From positions 62,001 through 126,000 of the forward strand of contig NZ_WEGH01000006.1 of NCBI RefSeq assembly GCF_009604375.1: 64,000 nt of DNA. Reading direction: 5' to 3'. The position numbers and the translations under genes are program-made. This document shows positions 1 to 8,232 of the stretch, piece after piece. Every line of letters starts with the position of its first letter. Position 1 is the stretch's first letter. The DNA is from Actinomadura macrotermitis (GTDB lineage: Bacteria; Actinomycetota; Actinomycetes; Streptosporangiales; Streptosporangiaceae). Under the pieces are notes generated by a model. It searched no databases. It was given only the letters and a program-made list of their open reading frames with translations, and was not told the DNA's origin.

Positions 1-1008
1 GGTGCGCCGACGGGACGGGGGCAGGAGCGCCGTGGGGACGGGCGCCCGTGTCAGCATGGCCGTTCCCGCGCCGGCGGGAACGGCCGGGGCCGGCCCCGGC
101 ACGAGCGTACGGTCGGTGTCGCCGAGCAGCCGGTCGATGTCGGCCCGCTGGGCGGCGATCATCCGGTGCACGGCGGGCGGCCACGGCCGGTCGGCGGGCG
201 CGACCGCGCCGAGGAGCGCGAGGATCCTCTCCGGGGTGGGGCGGGCCGCCGGGTCCTTGGCCAGGCACGGTCCGACGACCGTGCGCAGTCCCGGCGTCAG
301 GGCGGACAGGTCGGGCTCGGCGTGGACGACGTTGTAGAGGGCCCCCGCCATCGACGTACTCGCGAAAGGGCTGCTGCCCGTCGCGGCCATCGCCAGGACC
401 GCACCGAGCGAGAACACGTCACTGGCCGGGGACAGTTCGCGGCCCTCGGCCTGCTCCGGCGACATGAACGCGGGCGAGCCGACCACCCAGCCGGTGCGCG
501 TCAGCTCGGTCGCCTCCGGGCCCTCTGCGACGCGCGCGATGCCGAAGTCGATGACGCGTACGCCGTCCTCGACGAGCAGGACGTTCTCGGGCTTGAGGTC
601 CCGGTGGATCAGTCCCGTCCGGTGGATCTCCATGAGCGCGGTGGCCAGTCCGGCGGCGAGGCGACGCACGGACTCCTCGGGCAGCGGGCCCGACTCCTCC
701 ACGGCCGCGCCCAGCGAGGGGCCGTTGACGAACACCGAGGCGAGCCATGGTGTCTCGGCGTCCGCGTCGGCGTCCATCACGGCCGCCGTGTGCGCGCCGG
801 ACACCCTGCGCGAGGCGTCGACCTCGCGCCGGAAGCGGGCCCGGAACCCGGCGTCGGCGGCGAACCGCGCGTGCACCTGCTTGACCGCGACGAGCCGCCC
901 GTCCGGCGCGGAGCCGAGCAGCACCCGCCCCATCCCGCCCCGGCCCAGCTCGGCATGCAGGCGGTAGGGCCCGGCGGCGGCCGGGTCGGCCGGTCCCAGC
1001 GTCCTCAT
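1..1008 (-). CDS. Hanks-type serine/threonine protein kinase (3' end outside the window)
   Basis: The gene reads leftwards from an ATG at 1008 and is still open at base 1, so only the first 336 residues are seen. A complete bacterial Ser/Thr kinase domain is visible: glycine loop GRGGMG near residue 21, catalytic lysine in VAVKQVH, catalytic loop HRDLKPEN near 135, DFGIAR, and the activation-segment end MSPEQ. The chain then enters a Pro/Ala-rich juxtamembrane stretch, as expected before a membrane span. The start codon overlaps the stop of the upstream kinase (ATGA, 1005-1008), so the two are probably translationally coupled. The sensor domain and its ligand cannot be judged because they lie outside the window. 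Confidence 0.9.
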   Translation of the reverse strand, partial: MRTLGPADPAAAGPYRLHAELGRGGMGRVLLGSAPDGRLVAVKQVHARFAADAGFRARFRREVDASRRVSGAHTAAVMDADADAETPWLASVFVNGPSLGAAVEESGPLPEESVRRLAAGLATALMEIHRTGLIHRDLKPENVLLVEDGVRVIDFGIARVAEGPEATELTRTGWVVGSPAFMSPEQAEGRELSPASDVFSLGAVLAMAATGSSPFASTSMAGALYNVVHAEPDLSALTPGLRTVVGPCLAKDPAARPTPERILALLGAVAPADRPWPPAVHRMIAAQRADIDRLLGDTDRTLVPGPAPAVPAGAGTAMLTRAPVPTALLPPSRRRT

Positions 1009-2612
1009 CGCCGGACCCCCGCCACCTTCAGGGCCGATCTCCCTGCGGCTTGGGCGATGTTCCTGGCCTCGTCGAGGGAGTATCGCTTGCTCTCCACGAC
1101 GACGTTGAGCCGCATGTTGACGTCCCGGGCGTACAGATTGGCGATGCTCCGCTGCCAGTACGCCTCCTCACCGACACCGACGTCAACACGCTCATACGAC
1201 TGGTGGGCGGAGGCATAACCGGACTCGTAGCGCTCCTTCGCCAGCTCCGCTCCGGTCTTGCCGCCTTGGGAGAGATGACGATCCCAGGAGACGACGACCC
1301 TGTCTCCGTACCGGTTGCTCCAGTAGCACTGGTTGGACTCCTGCGGTGTTTCACCGGTGGCCTCGATGTTGCCGCTCGGTTTTCCGTAGTCTGCGGGTAC
1401 CTCCACCTTGCCCGCGGCCTCCTTGCACGACGGCACCCGCTGCGTGTACTTGTCGCGGACCTTCGACAGGGGCGTCGCCCCGGGGGTCGGGACGGTTTCG
1501 ATCGGGCTCGACTTCTTGGCGCCCGCTTTCCTCGGCGGCGCGCTCGTCCGGCCGTCGCCTCCCGCGCCGTTGCCGAGGAGGCTCAGGGCCGCTGCCGTGA
1601 CCACCGCCGTGGCCACCGCGGCCGCGGCGACCCCCGTCGGCCACCGGGCGCGCTTGCGACGAGGCGGGGCGGCAGGAGGGAACAGCGGTGGGACCGGAGG
1701 CCTGGCGGGAGCACCGAACGTGGAGGGTCCGGCGACCAGCCGATCGATCTCCGCCCGCTGTTCGGCCGCGAGCCGGTACACCGCCTCGGGCCACGGCCGG
1801 GACGTGGGCGTCACCGCGCCGATCGCCCGCAGGAGTTCCAGCGGCGACGGACGCCCGGCCGGGTCCTTGGCCAGGCACGGCTCGATGAACGACCGCAGCG
1901 CCTGCGGCACCGCCTCCAGGTTCGGTGCGCCGTGCGCGACGTTGTAGAGCACCCCCGGCACCGACGTGCCCGCGAACGGCGGCTCGCCCGTGCACGCCAT
2001 CACCAGGGTCGAGCCGAGCGAGAACACGTCGGCGGCGCCGGTCGGCGGAAGCCCCTGTACCTGTTCGGGCGCCATGAAGAGCGGCGAGCCCACCATCGCG
2101 CCGGTGTGGGTGAGCTTCGTGGATCCCTCGGCGGCCCGCGCGATACCGAAGTCGATGACGCGTACGCCGTCCTTGGCGAGCAGCACGTTGGACGGCTTGA
2201 GGTCGCGGTGGACCAGGCCCGCCCGGTGCACGTCGACCAGCGCCTGCGCGAGACCCGCCGCGAGCAGCCGCACCGCTTCCTCGGGCAGCGGGCCCGCGGC
2301 GCTCAGGGCCTGGCTCAGCGAGGGGCCGGGCACGAACTCCGAGGCCAGCCAGGGCGTCCGGGCCTCGGTGTCAGCGTCCAGCACGGCGGCGGTGTAAGCA
2401 CCGGACACCTTGCGCGAGGCCGCCACCTCGCGCCGGAAACGGGCCCGGAAGCCGGCGTCCTCGGCCAGTTCGGGGTGCACCTGCTTGACCGCGACCAGCC
2501 GGCCGTCGGGGGCGACGGCGAGCAGAACGCGCCCCATGCCGCCCTGCCCGAGCTCGGCCACCGCCCGGAACGAGCCCATCCACAACGGCTCGGACAGGCC
2601 TGTTGCACGCAT
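1005..2612 (-). CDS. Receptor-type serine/threonine protein kinase with Cys-containing extracellular domain
   Basis: A 535-residue kinase. The ATG at 2612 is chosen because AGGAAGAG lies about 9 nt upstream and the kinase domain starts shortly after it; the open frame continues further upstream without kinase similarity. Motifs: GQGGMG near 22, VAVKQVH lysine near 43, HRDLKPSN near 135, DFGIAR, MAPEQ. A Pro-rich linker leads to one membrane span near residues 325-350, then an outside domain of about 150 residues with two cysteines (PSCKEA and NQCYW), probably a disulfide-bonded sensor. It is the first gene of an overlapping kinase pair. The sensor resembles the small lipoprotein-like domains common behind actinobacterial kinases; no ligand can be named. 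Confidence 0.9.
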   Translation of the reverse strand: MRATGLSEPLWMGSFRAVAELGQGGMGRVLLAVAPDGRLVAVKQVHPELAEDAGFRARFRREVAASRKVSGAYTAAVLDADTEARTPWLASEFVPGPSLSQALSAAGPLPEEAVRLLAAGLAQALVDVHRAGLVHRDLKPSNVLLAKDGVRVIDFGIARAAEGSTKLTHTGAMVGSPLFMAPEQVQGLPPTGAADVFSLGSTLVMACTGEPPFAGTSVPGVLYNVAHGAPNLEAVPQALRSFIEPCLAKDPAGRPSPLELLRAIGAVTPTSRPWPEAVYRLAAEQRAEIDRLVAGPSTFGAPARPPVPPLFPPAAPPRRKRARWPTGVAAAAVATAVVTAAALSLLGNGAGGDGRTSAPPRKAGAKKSSPIETVPTPGATPLSKVRDKYTQRVPSCKEAAGKVEVPADYGKPSGNIEATGETPQESNQCYWSNRYGDRVVVSWDRHLSQGGKTGAELAKERYESGYASAHQSYERVDVGVGEEAYWQRSIANLYARDVNMRLNVVVESKRYSLDEARNIAQAAGRSALKVAGVRR

Positions 2613-2837
2613 GACGCACTGTCTCTTCCTGTGAAAGATCTTCCGAGCCCGAACCGGGAGGATCATACAGATCCCCGGTTCCCGGGTTGAGGGACGCTTC
2701 GGCGATCGTGGCGACAAGCCGCATAACGGTGTGGTCGCTTCGGCGCCCGCTGCCGGCAGCCCCGTCAGACCGACTGCCGGCGCGACAGCGAACGGCCGAG
2801 CCGCCGACGTCGTCGGGCAGGCGCACTCCATGAACGA

Positions 2838-3398
2838 TCAAGATCGGTCGGCGGTCAGGCATGCGTCCACGAACGCCTTCGGCCCCTCCGGGAAGCGCAG
2901 CGGTTCGCCCCTGGACTCCAGTGGCAACGCCAGAGGCCTGTCCTCGTCCACCATCCAGCCGGCGATGTGCCCGCACAGCTTCTTGCGTTCCCTCGACTTG
3001 GGCTCACCGGGATCACGTTCGAGCTTGAAATGAGCCATGGAGATCGAGGCGAGGTTCTTGGCCACCTCACTCCGTCGAATCTCCTGGCCCGAGGCCCGCA
3101 CGACGACGACTGGATCGGCGCCCCGCATACCGACCACGACGCCGACACCAACACCGACGAGCACCAGAACGCCGAGAACGATCCCAGCAGGGAGCAGCCA
3201 CTTCTTCGCTCTGGCGGGTGAGGCTGACGCCCCACTCTGAGGGGCTGTCTGCTCGGTCCACCGTTGCCCGTCCCACTGACGCAGGAACGGCCGGCCACCG
3301 GGGTCCGGGTAGTAGCCGGGGCCAAGAGGGCCTGACTCGTGCGGTGTTCGGGGGGGCGCCCACCGGGTGTCCTTCCTTGCGGCATCACAAAATTCCAA
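2838..3398 (-). CDS. DUF2510-domain single-pass membrane protein
   Basis: Up to 186 residues. An N-terminal DUF2510 motif (PGYYPDPGG, then RQWDGQRWTEQ) is followed by one strong membrane helix (near 70-93) and an exported C-terminal domain with two cysteines. DUF2510 is a short Trp-rich module found at the cytoplasmic end of many actinobacterial membrane proteins; its role is unknown. The start is uncertain. The only in-frame start is a TTG at 3398 without a good ribosome site, while a GTG at 3363 with a good site (AAGGAAGG) is in another frame and joins this one if one C is removed from a run of seven at about 3350-3356. A homopolymer error or a real frameshift is possible. Confidence 0.7.
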   Translation of the reverse strand: MEFCDAARKDTRWAPPRTPHESGPLGPGYYPDPGGRPFLRQWDGQRWTEQTAPQSGASASPARAKKWLLPAGIVLGVLVLVGVGVGVVVGMRGADPVVVVRASGQEIRRSEVAKNLASISMAHFKLERDPGEPKSRERKKLCGHIAGWMVDEDRPLALPLESRGEPLRFPEGPKAFVDACLTADRS

Positions 3399-3456
3399 CT
3401 CGGGATGATCTGGACCAGTCGCACGCCGGTGGTCCGTACCGGACTCTCCATGGCCG

Positions 3457-3737
3457 TCACGGCGACTCCAGGCAGAAGCCCGTGCCGTCGTCTATTCGCT
3501 CGGTGGCGGTGCCGTCAGGGCAGCCACGGATGCCGAGTGACGGACCTTCCAGGATGCCCAGCAGTTTGTGTGCCGCGTCAGGTGACGAACAGTCAACGAC
3601 GTCGGAATGCCCTCTGTGAAGCACGTTCCGACCTCGGAGTCGTTCCAGCTCGTCGAGCAGACAGAGGCGGCGGACAGCGACAGGGTCGCAGGGAGGAGTG
3701 GCACACGACGGGAGGCCAAGCGGACTCCAAGGTACAT
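3457..3737 (-). pseudogene. Frameshifted small exported protein (LppU-like cysteine pattern)
   Basis: Two overlapping frames make one protein-like chain. The first, from ATG 3737, gives a hydrophobic leader (RVPLLPATLSLSAASVC) and then EVGTCFTEG. From about 3600 the neighbouring frame continues as VVDCSSPDAAHKLLG, RGCPDGTATE and GFCLES, ending at 3457. The order GTCF, VVDCSxPDA, CPDGT, FCL is the four-cysteine pattern of small LppU-like exported proteins of actinomycetes. A single-base indel near 3600 separates the halves, so this is a pseudogene or a sequencing error. An IS wreck lies directly upstream and may have replaced the original N-terminus and promoter. Confidence 0.5.
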
Positions 3738-3786
3738 CCTTGTTTATTTATTGAACCATAGTAGTCCGGGCGGAGGCTTGGCAAGA

Positions 3787-4330
3787 TCACCATGCCCTCG
3801 ACCGCGCAGAACGTCCAGGGCCGATTCCCCTCCCTCGGGGTGCCGACTGGCGGAACACGCAATGAGCCTTTTCCATCATGCGAGGAGGGCGGTTTCGCAG
3901 GACGCTGATGGCTTTGGTGATGTGGCCGGCGCGGTAGGGGCAGCAGCGGAGCCTGGCGTGGGCCCGGTTGGCCTGCTTGTGGAAGGCGGGCTTGTTCTTG
4001 CCCTTGTCGGCCAGGACCGGCGACCCGCACCCGGCGAGCGCGCGGACGATGCCTCGGACCTGGGCCGCTTTCACGTCATGGACCGAGCCGGGCACCGCCC
4101 CCGACACCTCGCACGATCTGGCCGACCGGGCCGGCGATGACCTGTAGGTTCACGCCAGGTTCGTGGGGCTTGCCCGAGCAGAAGAGCCGGTCGGTCGCGA
4201 TCAGGGAGCCGTCCAGGACCAGATTGCCCAGTCCGTCTTTCTTCGCCCCGGCCAGTGCCGGGCTTGGGCGAGCGAGCCGAAAGCCACGCCACGACCTCGT
4301 TCACCTACCTCCACACGGCCGTCGTCCCGA
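3787..4330 (-). pseudogene. Degraded IS5-family DDE transposase
   Basis: Reading leftwards, pieces of an IS5-type transposase appear in different frames: FGVGTTAVWR, a stop codon, VNEVVAWLSARSPK, then in another frame VLDGSLIATDRLF and GVNLQVIAGPVGQI, and after another shift PGSVHDVKAAQVRGIVRAL, VLADKGKN and NRAHARLR joined directly to CCPYRAGHITKAISVL. In intact relatives a stretch of about 20 residues holding the final catalytic region lies between NRAHARLR and the LRCCP motif, so it is deleted here. With at least two frameshifts, one stop and one deletion the element cannot encode an active transposase. I did not find convincing terminal inverted repeats. Confidence 0.8.
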
Positions 4331-4353
4331 CTCCGAAACTCGGTGAGATCACC

Positions 4354-5712
4354 TCATTGCCGACTGGGGAGGGTGATGTGCCAGGTTCCGGCGGGGGTGA
4401 TCCAGATCAGGACGCCGGGCCAGGGCTGGAACAGGCGCCAGCCGGCTGCCCCGTTGGCTCCCTGTGTCTGTTTGGTCCGGTGGTGGCGTCGGCACAGCGG
4501 TGCGAGGTTGCATCCGCAGGTGGTGCCGCGTGTGCCGTAGGGGGTGGTGTGGTCGATGTCGCAGTGTTCGGAGCGCCGGTTGCAGGTGGGGAACACGCAC
4601 GTTGCGTGGCGGGCTTCGATCTGGCGTCGCAGTGCGGTGGGTGGCCGGTAGCCGGGCTTGCCGTGCCCGCAGGCGGTGTCGCGCAGCGGGGCCAGGCGCT
4701 CGTGCAGTTCTTCGACCGCCCGTGCCGCCAGGCGGGGCAGGTCGGCCAGCCGCCCATGGAACTCCACATGCGCGCGCAGCTCCTCCAGCCTGCGCCGCGC
4801 AGCGTGGCCGACCATCTCGGCGACCGAGTCGCCGTCGCCTCCAGGCGTGTCCGGGACGGCAGGCGTCGAGGGCTCCGCCTGTGCCGGGGGTGTGCGGACG
4901 GCTTCGGGGAGGGGGACGCCGCGCAGGAGTTGCAGGGCGAGGTCTGCGCGGATCTGGTCGATCAGCCGGGCGTCGCCGTCCTGCTTGAGGCCGTGCGCAA
5001 CAGCGGTGAGCTTGTTGTGCACCGCGGCCGCGTCATCGGCGGGGATGTCGATCAGAGCGAGGCCGGCGGCGCCGTGCCCGCTCTCCCACAACTCCAGCCG
5101 CCGACCCTTGACCGTCCGCCGGGTCTGCTCGGCCAGTTCAGCAGGGGCCAACCGCCGCACCAGGCGCTTGATCTTGCCGCGCAGCTGACCCGTCGTGCGT
5201 TCCTCCACCCCGTCCAGCACGGTGTCTTCGATGCGGGTGCACAGGTGGTCGGGCAGGTGGTCGGTGGCGTCGCTGATGGCGCGGGCCTTGGCCAGATCGA
5301 TCCGCCCGGCCTGCAGTGCCTCCTGGGTTCCGGGAAGCTGGTGGGTGAGGCGTTCGGCCAGGTGCACCAGCGTCGCTGCGGCGTTCCCGGTCACCGCCAG
5401 CGCGACCGACACCTCCTCCAGCAGCGACTCACGTGCCGACAACACCCGGTAGTCGGGATCGTGGTGTTCGTCCTGGGCGTGACGCCGGGCGGCGAGCTCG
5501 GCGATGGCCGCGAGTTCCTGCGCCTGGGCCCAGGAGGCCTGGCGCCGCGCGGCGGCCATCCGCTCGCACAACTCCGCATCAGTGAGGTCGCCCAGCCGGT
5601 TCTTATCGCCTGACAGGCATACCGCCAGCTGCGGGCCGGGCGGGAACCAGGAACGGTCTTCCCACTCCCGCTCCTCACCGCGAAACGCCTTGACCTCGGC
5701 CAGAGAAGCCAT
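4354..5712 (-). CDS. DUF222 / HNH endonuclease (13E12 repeat family)
   Basis: A 452-residue protein with the helical DUF222 N-terminal part (about residues 40-300) and a C-terminal HNH nuclease domain. The HNH core is clear: CVFPTC, then CDIDHTTPY, CNLAPLCRRHHR, with paired cysteines for a structural zinc and the DH/HH residues expected for metal-dependent cleavage. The family is multicopy in actinobacterial genomes and tends to sit beside mobile DNA; its biological job is unsettled. The ATG at 5712 follows a purine-rich stretch (GGAAAGGGGGTGGG). Neighbours are an IS wreck downstream and repeat-rich non-coding DNA upstream, which supports a selfish or mobile association. No truncation is seen. 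Confidence 0.88.
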   Translation of the reverse strand: MASLAEVKAFRGEEREWEDRSWFPPGPQLAVCLSGDKNRLGDLTDAELCERMAAARRQASWAQAQELAAIAELAARRHAQDEHHDPDYRVLSARESLLEEVSVALAVTGNAAATLVHLAERLTHQLPGTQEALQAGRIDLAKARAISDATDHLPDHLCTRIEDTVLDGVEERTTGQLRGKIKRLVRRLAPAELAEQTRRTVKGRRLELWESGHGAAGLALIDIPADDAAAVHNKLTAVAHGLKQDGDARLIDQIRADLALQLLRGVPLPEAVRTPPAQAEPSTPAVPDTPGGDGDSVAEMVGHAARRRLEELRAHVEFHGRLADLPRLAARAVEELHERLAPLRDTACGHGKPGYRPPTALRRQIEARHATCVFPTCNRRSEHCDIDHTTPYGTRGTTCGCNLAPLCRRHHRTKQTQGANGAAGWRLFQPWPGVLIWITPAGTWHITLPSRQ

Positions 5713-5759
5713 TCCCGCCCACCCCCTTTCCTTCTCCCTATCATTCTAAATCCAGCGAA

Positions 5760-6540
5760 GATCGTCCACAATCAACCGCCACCCGCGAAACCATTCTTTA
5801 CCATCGGCAATTTGTCGGCTTTATCCAATGCGGTCAGACACATCGACCATGCACCCAGCGAACCCGCCCCGCTGCCCCGACGAAAAGCGGAACTCGACCC
5901 ACCAAGCCCAGCCACCGCACCGCGCCGCAGGCTATCTTTCCCTCACTCCACAATGCGCCGCGCCAGCAATGCGCAACATGACCACGATGGCCATCGCCAG
6001 CCGCCCCAGCAAGCCAAGGTGCAGCAAGCGGCCACCCAAGCACCCCGCCCCCAACCCTCACCACCCTCGCTGAGTCTTAAGGGTCACCGGCCAAAAACCT
6101 CAGCACACGCGCTCAGCAGCAGCCGCTGCGGCCCAGCCACACAAGCGAAACTCAACCTGCCAACCTCAGCCTCCGCGCCGCAGGCTATCTTTTCCTTCAC
6201 TTCACAAAGCGCCGCGTCATGCAAGCCCAGCTTGGGCGCGAAGGCCAGCCGACCGCCCAGCTCGGCAAGTCAGTACACCAAGCCGCAAAAAGCCGCTATC
6301 TGTGCGCCAGCCCCCTACCCCGCACCGCCCTCGGCGAGTCTTTAACGACCACCGGCAGAAACCTCAGCACGAGCACTCAACAGCAGCCCAGCCACCAAGC
6401 GAGCCAAAAGCGCCAAGCCGCAACAAGTGGCCACCCATGCGCCCGCCCCTCGCCCCTCGTCCCTCGCCCCTCACTGCCCTCGATGATCTTTTACGGTCAC
6501 GCCTCAAAAACCTCACCCCAAGCGCTCAACCAGCCACCGG
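5760..6540. repeat. Non-coding region with degenerate direct repeats upstream of the HNH gene
   Basis: This roughly 780-bp gap has no convincing gene. It is C-rich and G-poor on the plus strand, unlike its surroundings. A block with core CGCGCCGCAGGCTATCTTT occurs at about 5921-5962 and again at 6174-6216. A second block, with CTC(G/A)NNGAGTCTT, then ACCGGC and AAACCTCAGCAC, occurs at about 6063-6124 and 6323-6388, and more weakly at 6472-6536. Sequence around CAAGYGGCCACCCA precedes the first and third copies. The copies are diverged and spaced 150-260 bp apart. Confidence 0.6.
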
Positions 6541-6751
6541 CCTGATCGAGTGCGAGCGGCTCGGCCTCGGTCGCATCCTGCTGGCCTGCATGCGCGACAA
6601 CCACGCGTCGCCTCGGGTGATCCTCGCCAACGGCGGGGTGCCCGGCGGCCGGGGCAGCACCGAAGACCGCTCCTGGACCACCCTCGGCGCCCACGACGCC
6701 CAGAGCCGAATCACCTATCGGCCCGCAGCCAGGGTGGGCATCATCGCGAGT

Positions 6752-7288
6752 ATGGCCGTGATCGAAGTCGTCCTCGGCGACATCACCCGTGAGCAGACCG
6801 ACGCCATCGTGACCGCCGCCAACGAGTCGCTGTTGGGCGGGGGCGGCGTGGACGGGGCGATTCACCGGGCCGCCGGGCCGCGCCTCGCCGAGGCGGGTGG
6901 CGCCATCGGCCCCTGCGACCCGGGTGACGCCATGGCGACTCCGGCCTTCGAGCTGGATCCACCGGTCAGGCATGTGATCCACACCGTGGGCCCGGTCTGG
7001 GAGGGCGGCGGACAGGGCGAAGCGGAGATCCTGGCGTCCTGCTACCGCCGCTGCCTCGAGGTCGCCGACGAGTTGGGGGTGTCCAGCATCGCGTTCCCCG
7101 CCATCGCCACCGGCGTCTATGGGTTTCCGGCCGACGAGGCGGCACGGATCGCGGTCGCCGCCCTTGGCACCGCGCCGACCGGTGTCCGGCTCATCAGGCT
7201 CGTCGCCTTCGATGAAGAGGGGTACGAGGCGCTGATGGCCGCTCAGCCGGAGACGGGTTCCAGGCCGGCGTTCTCGAACGACGAATAG
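6752..7288 (+). CDS. Macrodomain protein (ADP-ribose / O-acetyl-ADP-ribose binding)
   Basis: A 178-residue single-domain protein. The ATG at 6752 starts exactly at the conserved first strand (MAVIEVVLGDITREQ); the frame is open further upstream but that part has no family similarity. Macrodomain signatures: GDIT, AIVTAANESLLGGGGVDGAIH (ADP-ribose binding loop, with the Asn and the glycine run) and the second loop ATGVYGFP. Members of this MacroD-type group remove ADP-ribose from proteins or hydrolyse O-acetyl-ADP-ribose in the cytoplasm. The gene stands alone, and its stop codon overlaps the first unit of a 21-bp tandem repeat. No partner ADP-ribosyltransferase is visible nearby. Confidence 0.9.
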   Translation: MAVIEVVLGDITREQTDAIVTAANESLLGGGGVDGAIHRAAGPRLAEAGGAIGPCDPGDAMATPAFELDPPVRHVIHTVGPVWEGGGQGEAEILASCYRRCLEVADELGVSSIAFPAIATGVYGFPADEAARIAVAALGTAPTGVRLIRLVAFDEEGYEALMAAQPETGSRPAFSNDE

Positions 7289-7370
7289 CGTCGCGGGACC
7301 AGATAGCAGCGTCGCGGGACCGGACGGCAGCGTCGCGGGACCGGACGGCAGCATCGCGGAACCGGACGGC
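7287..7370. repeat. Tandem repeat, four 21-bp units
   Basis: Four head-to-tail units begin at 7287, 7308, 7329 and 7350. The two middle units are identical (AGCGTCGCGGGACCGGACGGC is the full 21-base pattern, starting AGCGTCGCGG and ending GGACGGC); the first and last differ at 2-3 positions. The array starts inside the stop codon of the macrodomain gene and ends 12 bp before the stop of the convergent small membrane-protein gene. Confidence 0.9.
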
Positions 7371-7381
7371 ACTGAAAAGGA

Positions 7382-7597
7382 TCAGTGCCCCGACATCATC
7401 GCGATCGCGACGAAGAAAATGATCAGCCCGGCGACGATCTCCCAGAAACCCGGGTATCCGTTCTCTTCCCAGCCGCGTCGCCGGTCGTCGCTCCACTCCT
7501 TGCGTCGCTTCTCGGAGTCCCAGCGGGAGGAGGTGGCCCGCTGCCAGTTGTAGTAGTCGTCTCTTCGCTGCTGGGAACGGCGGTAATCGTCGTGCAT
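7382..7597 (-). CDS. Small single-pass membrane protein of unknown function
   Basis: A 71-residue protein. ATG 7597 is preceded by GAGAGG at a normal distance, which is why it is preferred over the longer open frame. The N-terminal 45 residues are very hydrophilic and rich in Arg, Asp, Ser and Trp (MHDDYRRSQQRRDDYYNWQR). One membrane helix follows (FWEIVAGLIIFFVAIAMM), ending in SGH. It would sit in the cell membrane with a charged cytoplasmic tail. I do not recognise the family. It is convergent with the macrodomain gene. Confidence 0.65.
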   Translation of the reverse strand: MHDDYRRSQQRRDDYYNWQRATSSRWDSEKRRKEWSDDRRRGWEENGYPGFWEIVAGLIIFFVAIAMMSGH

Positions 7598-7774
7598 CGC
7601 TGCCCTCTCATCACGCTCCGTAAGTCGAGCATGACATTCGCGATGATCGACCACCAGTGGTTTTCGGTGGATCTTCTTATTGGGCGCTTTGTTCCCGCCT
7701 GTCGCATTCCAGGAGTGGCGAGAGAGGAACATGAGGCGTTCCCATAAGCGGCGATCCGAGGGGCTTGCGGCCGC

Positions 7775-8182
7775 TCAGCCGGAGGCGGGCTCCAGGTCGG
7801 CGCATTCGAACGGCGGATAGTTCTTGTCGCTCATCTGCTCAGCCGCGTCGATGTAGACGGCGAGGGCGTCGCGGGATTGTGCGAGTTTGGCCATCTGGTC
7901 GTCCAGCCGTTGCAGGCGCGTCCGCATCGCGGTCACCAGTTCGGGGCATCCGAGCAGCTCCGGGGCCTCCCCCATCGCGCAGGGCAGCAGATAGGCGATG
8001 TCCTCGGAGGACAGGCCGGCACCGAGCAGGTGCCGGATCTGCTTCACCCGCAGCACGGCGCTCTCGTCGTATTCGCGGTAGCCGTTCGCGCCGCGGTCCG
8101 CCTCCAGCAGGCCCTGGGCCTCGTAGTAGCGCAGCTGGTGGGCGTTGACGCCCGTCCGCCGGCTCAGTTCCCCGATCAGCAC
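7775..8182 (-). CDS. MerR-family transcriptional regulator
   Basis: A 135-residue regulator with the MerR helix-turn-helix at the N-terminus (IGELSRRTGVNAHQLRYYEAQGLL, with the usual RYYE wing entry) and a coiled coil near residues 80-118. The short C-terminus carries one cysteine in the effector region (FECAD), besides two nearer the core. GTG 8182 is preferred because GAGG lies 6 nt upstream; a TTG at 8188 would add two residues. It is divergent from an imine-reductase-like gene with only about 50 bp between them, and that gap holds a MerR-type dyad. It probably controls both genes; the inducer is unknown. Confidence 0.88.
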   Translation of the reverse strand: MLIGELSRRTGVNAHQLRYYEAQGLLEADRGANGYREYDESAVLRVKQIRHLLGAGLSSEDIAYLLPCAMGEAPELLGCPELVTAMRTRLQRLDDQMAKLAQSRDALAVYIDAAEQMSDKNYPPFECADLEPASG

Positions 8183-8194
8183 CGACAACCTCGC

Positions 8195-8222
8195 TTGACC
8201 TTCACACCGGTATCAACGTTGA
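8195..8222 (+). promoter_or_regulatory. MerR-type operator/promoter between the divergent genes
   Basis: TTGACC (8195-8200) is a good -35, and an imperfect dyad centred at 8208/8209 (TTCACACC paired with GGTATCAA) fills the long spacer. MerR proteins act on over-long spacers with such dyads. The -10 (TGACGA-like, about 8220) is weak, as is typical of MerR targets. Confidence 0.5.
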
Positions 8223-8232
8223 CGATGCTGCC

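Noticed and set aside
6302..6751. Extension of the macrodomain gene upstream to 6302
   Set aside because: The added 150 residues are translated repeat DNA with no similarity, and the conserved macrodomain strand begins at the ATG at 6752.
7287..7370. CRISPR array
   Set aside because: The units are directly adjacent with no spacers, and no cas gene is in the window.
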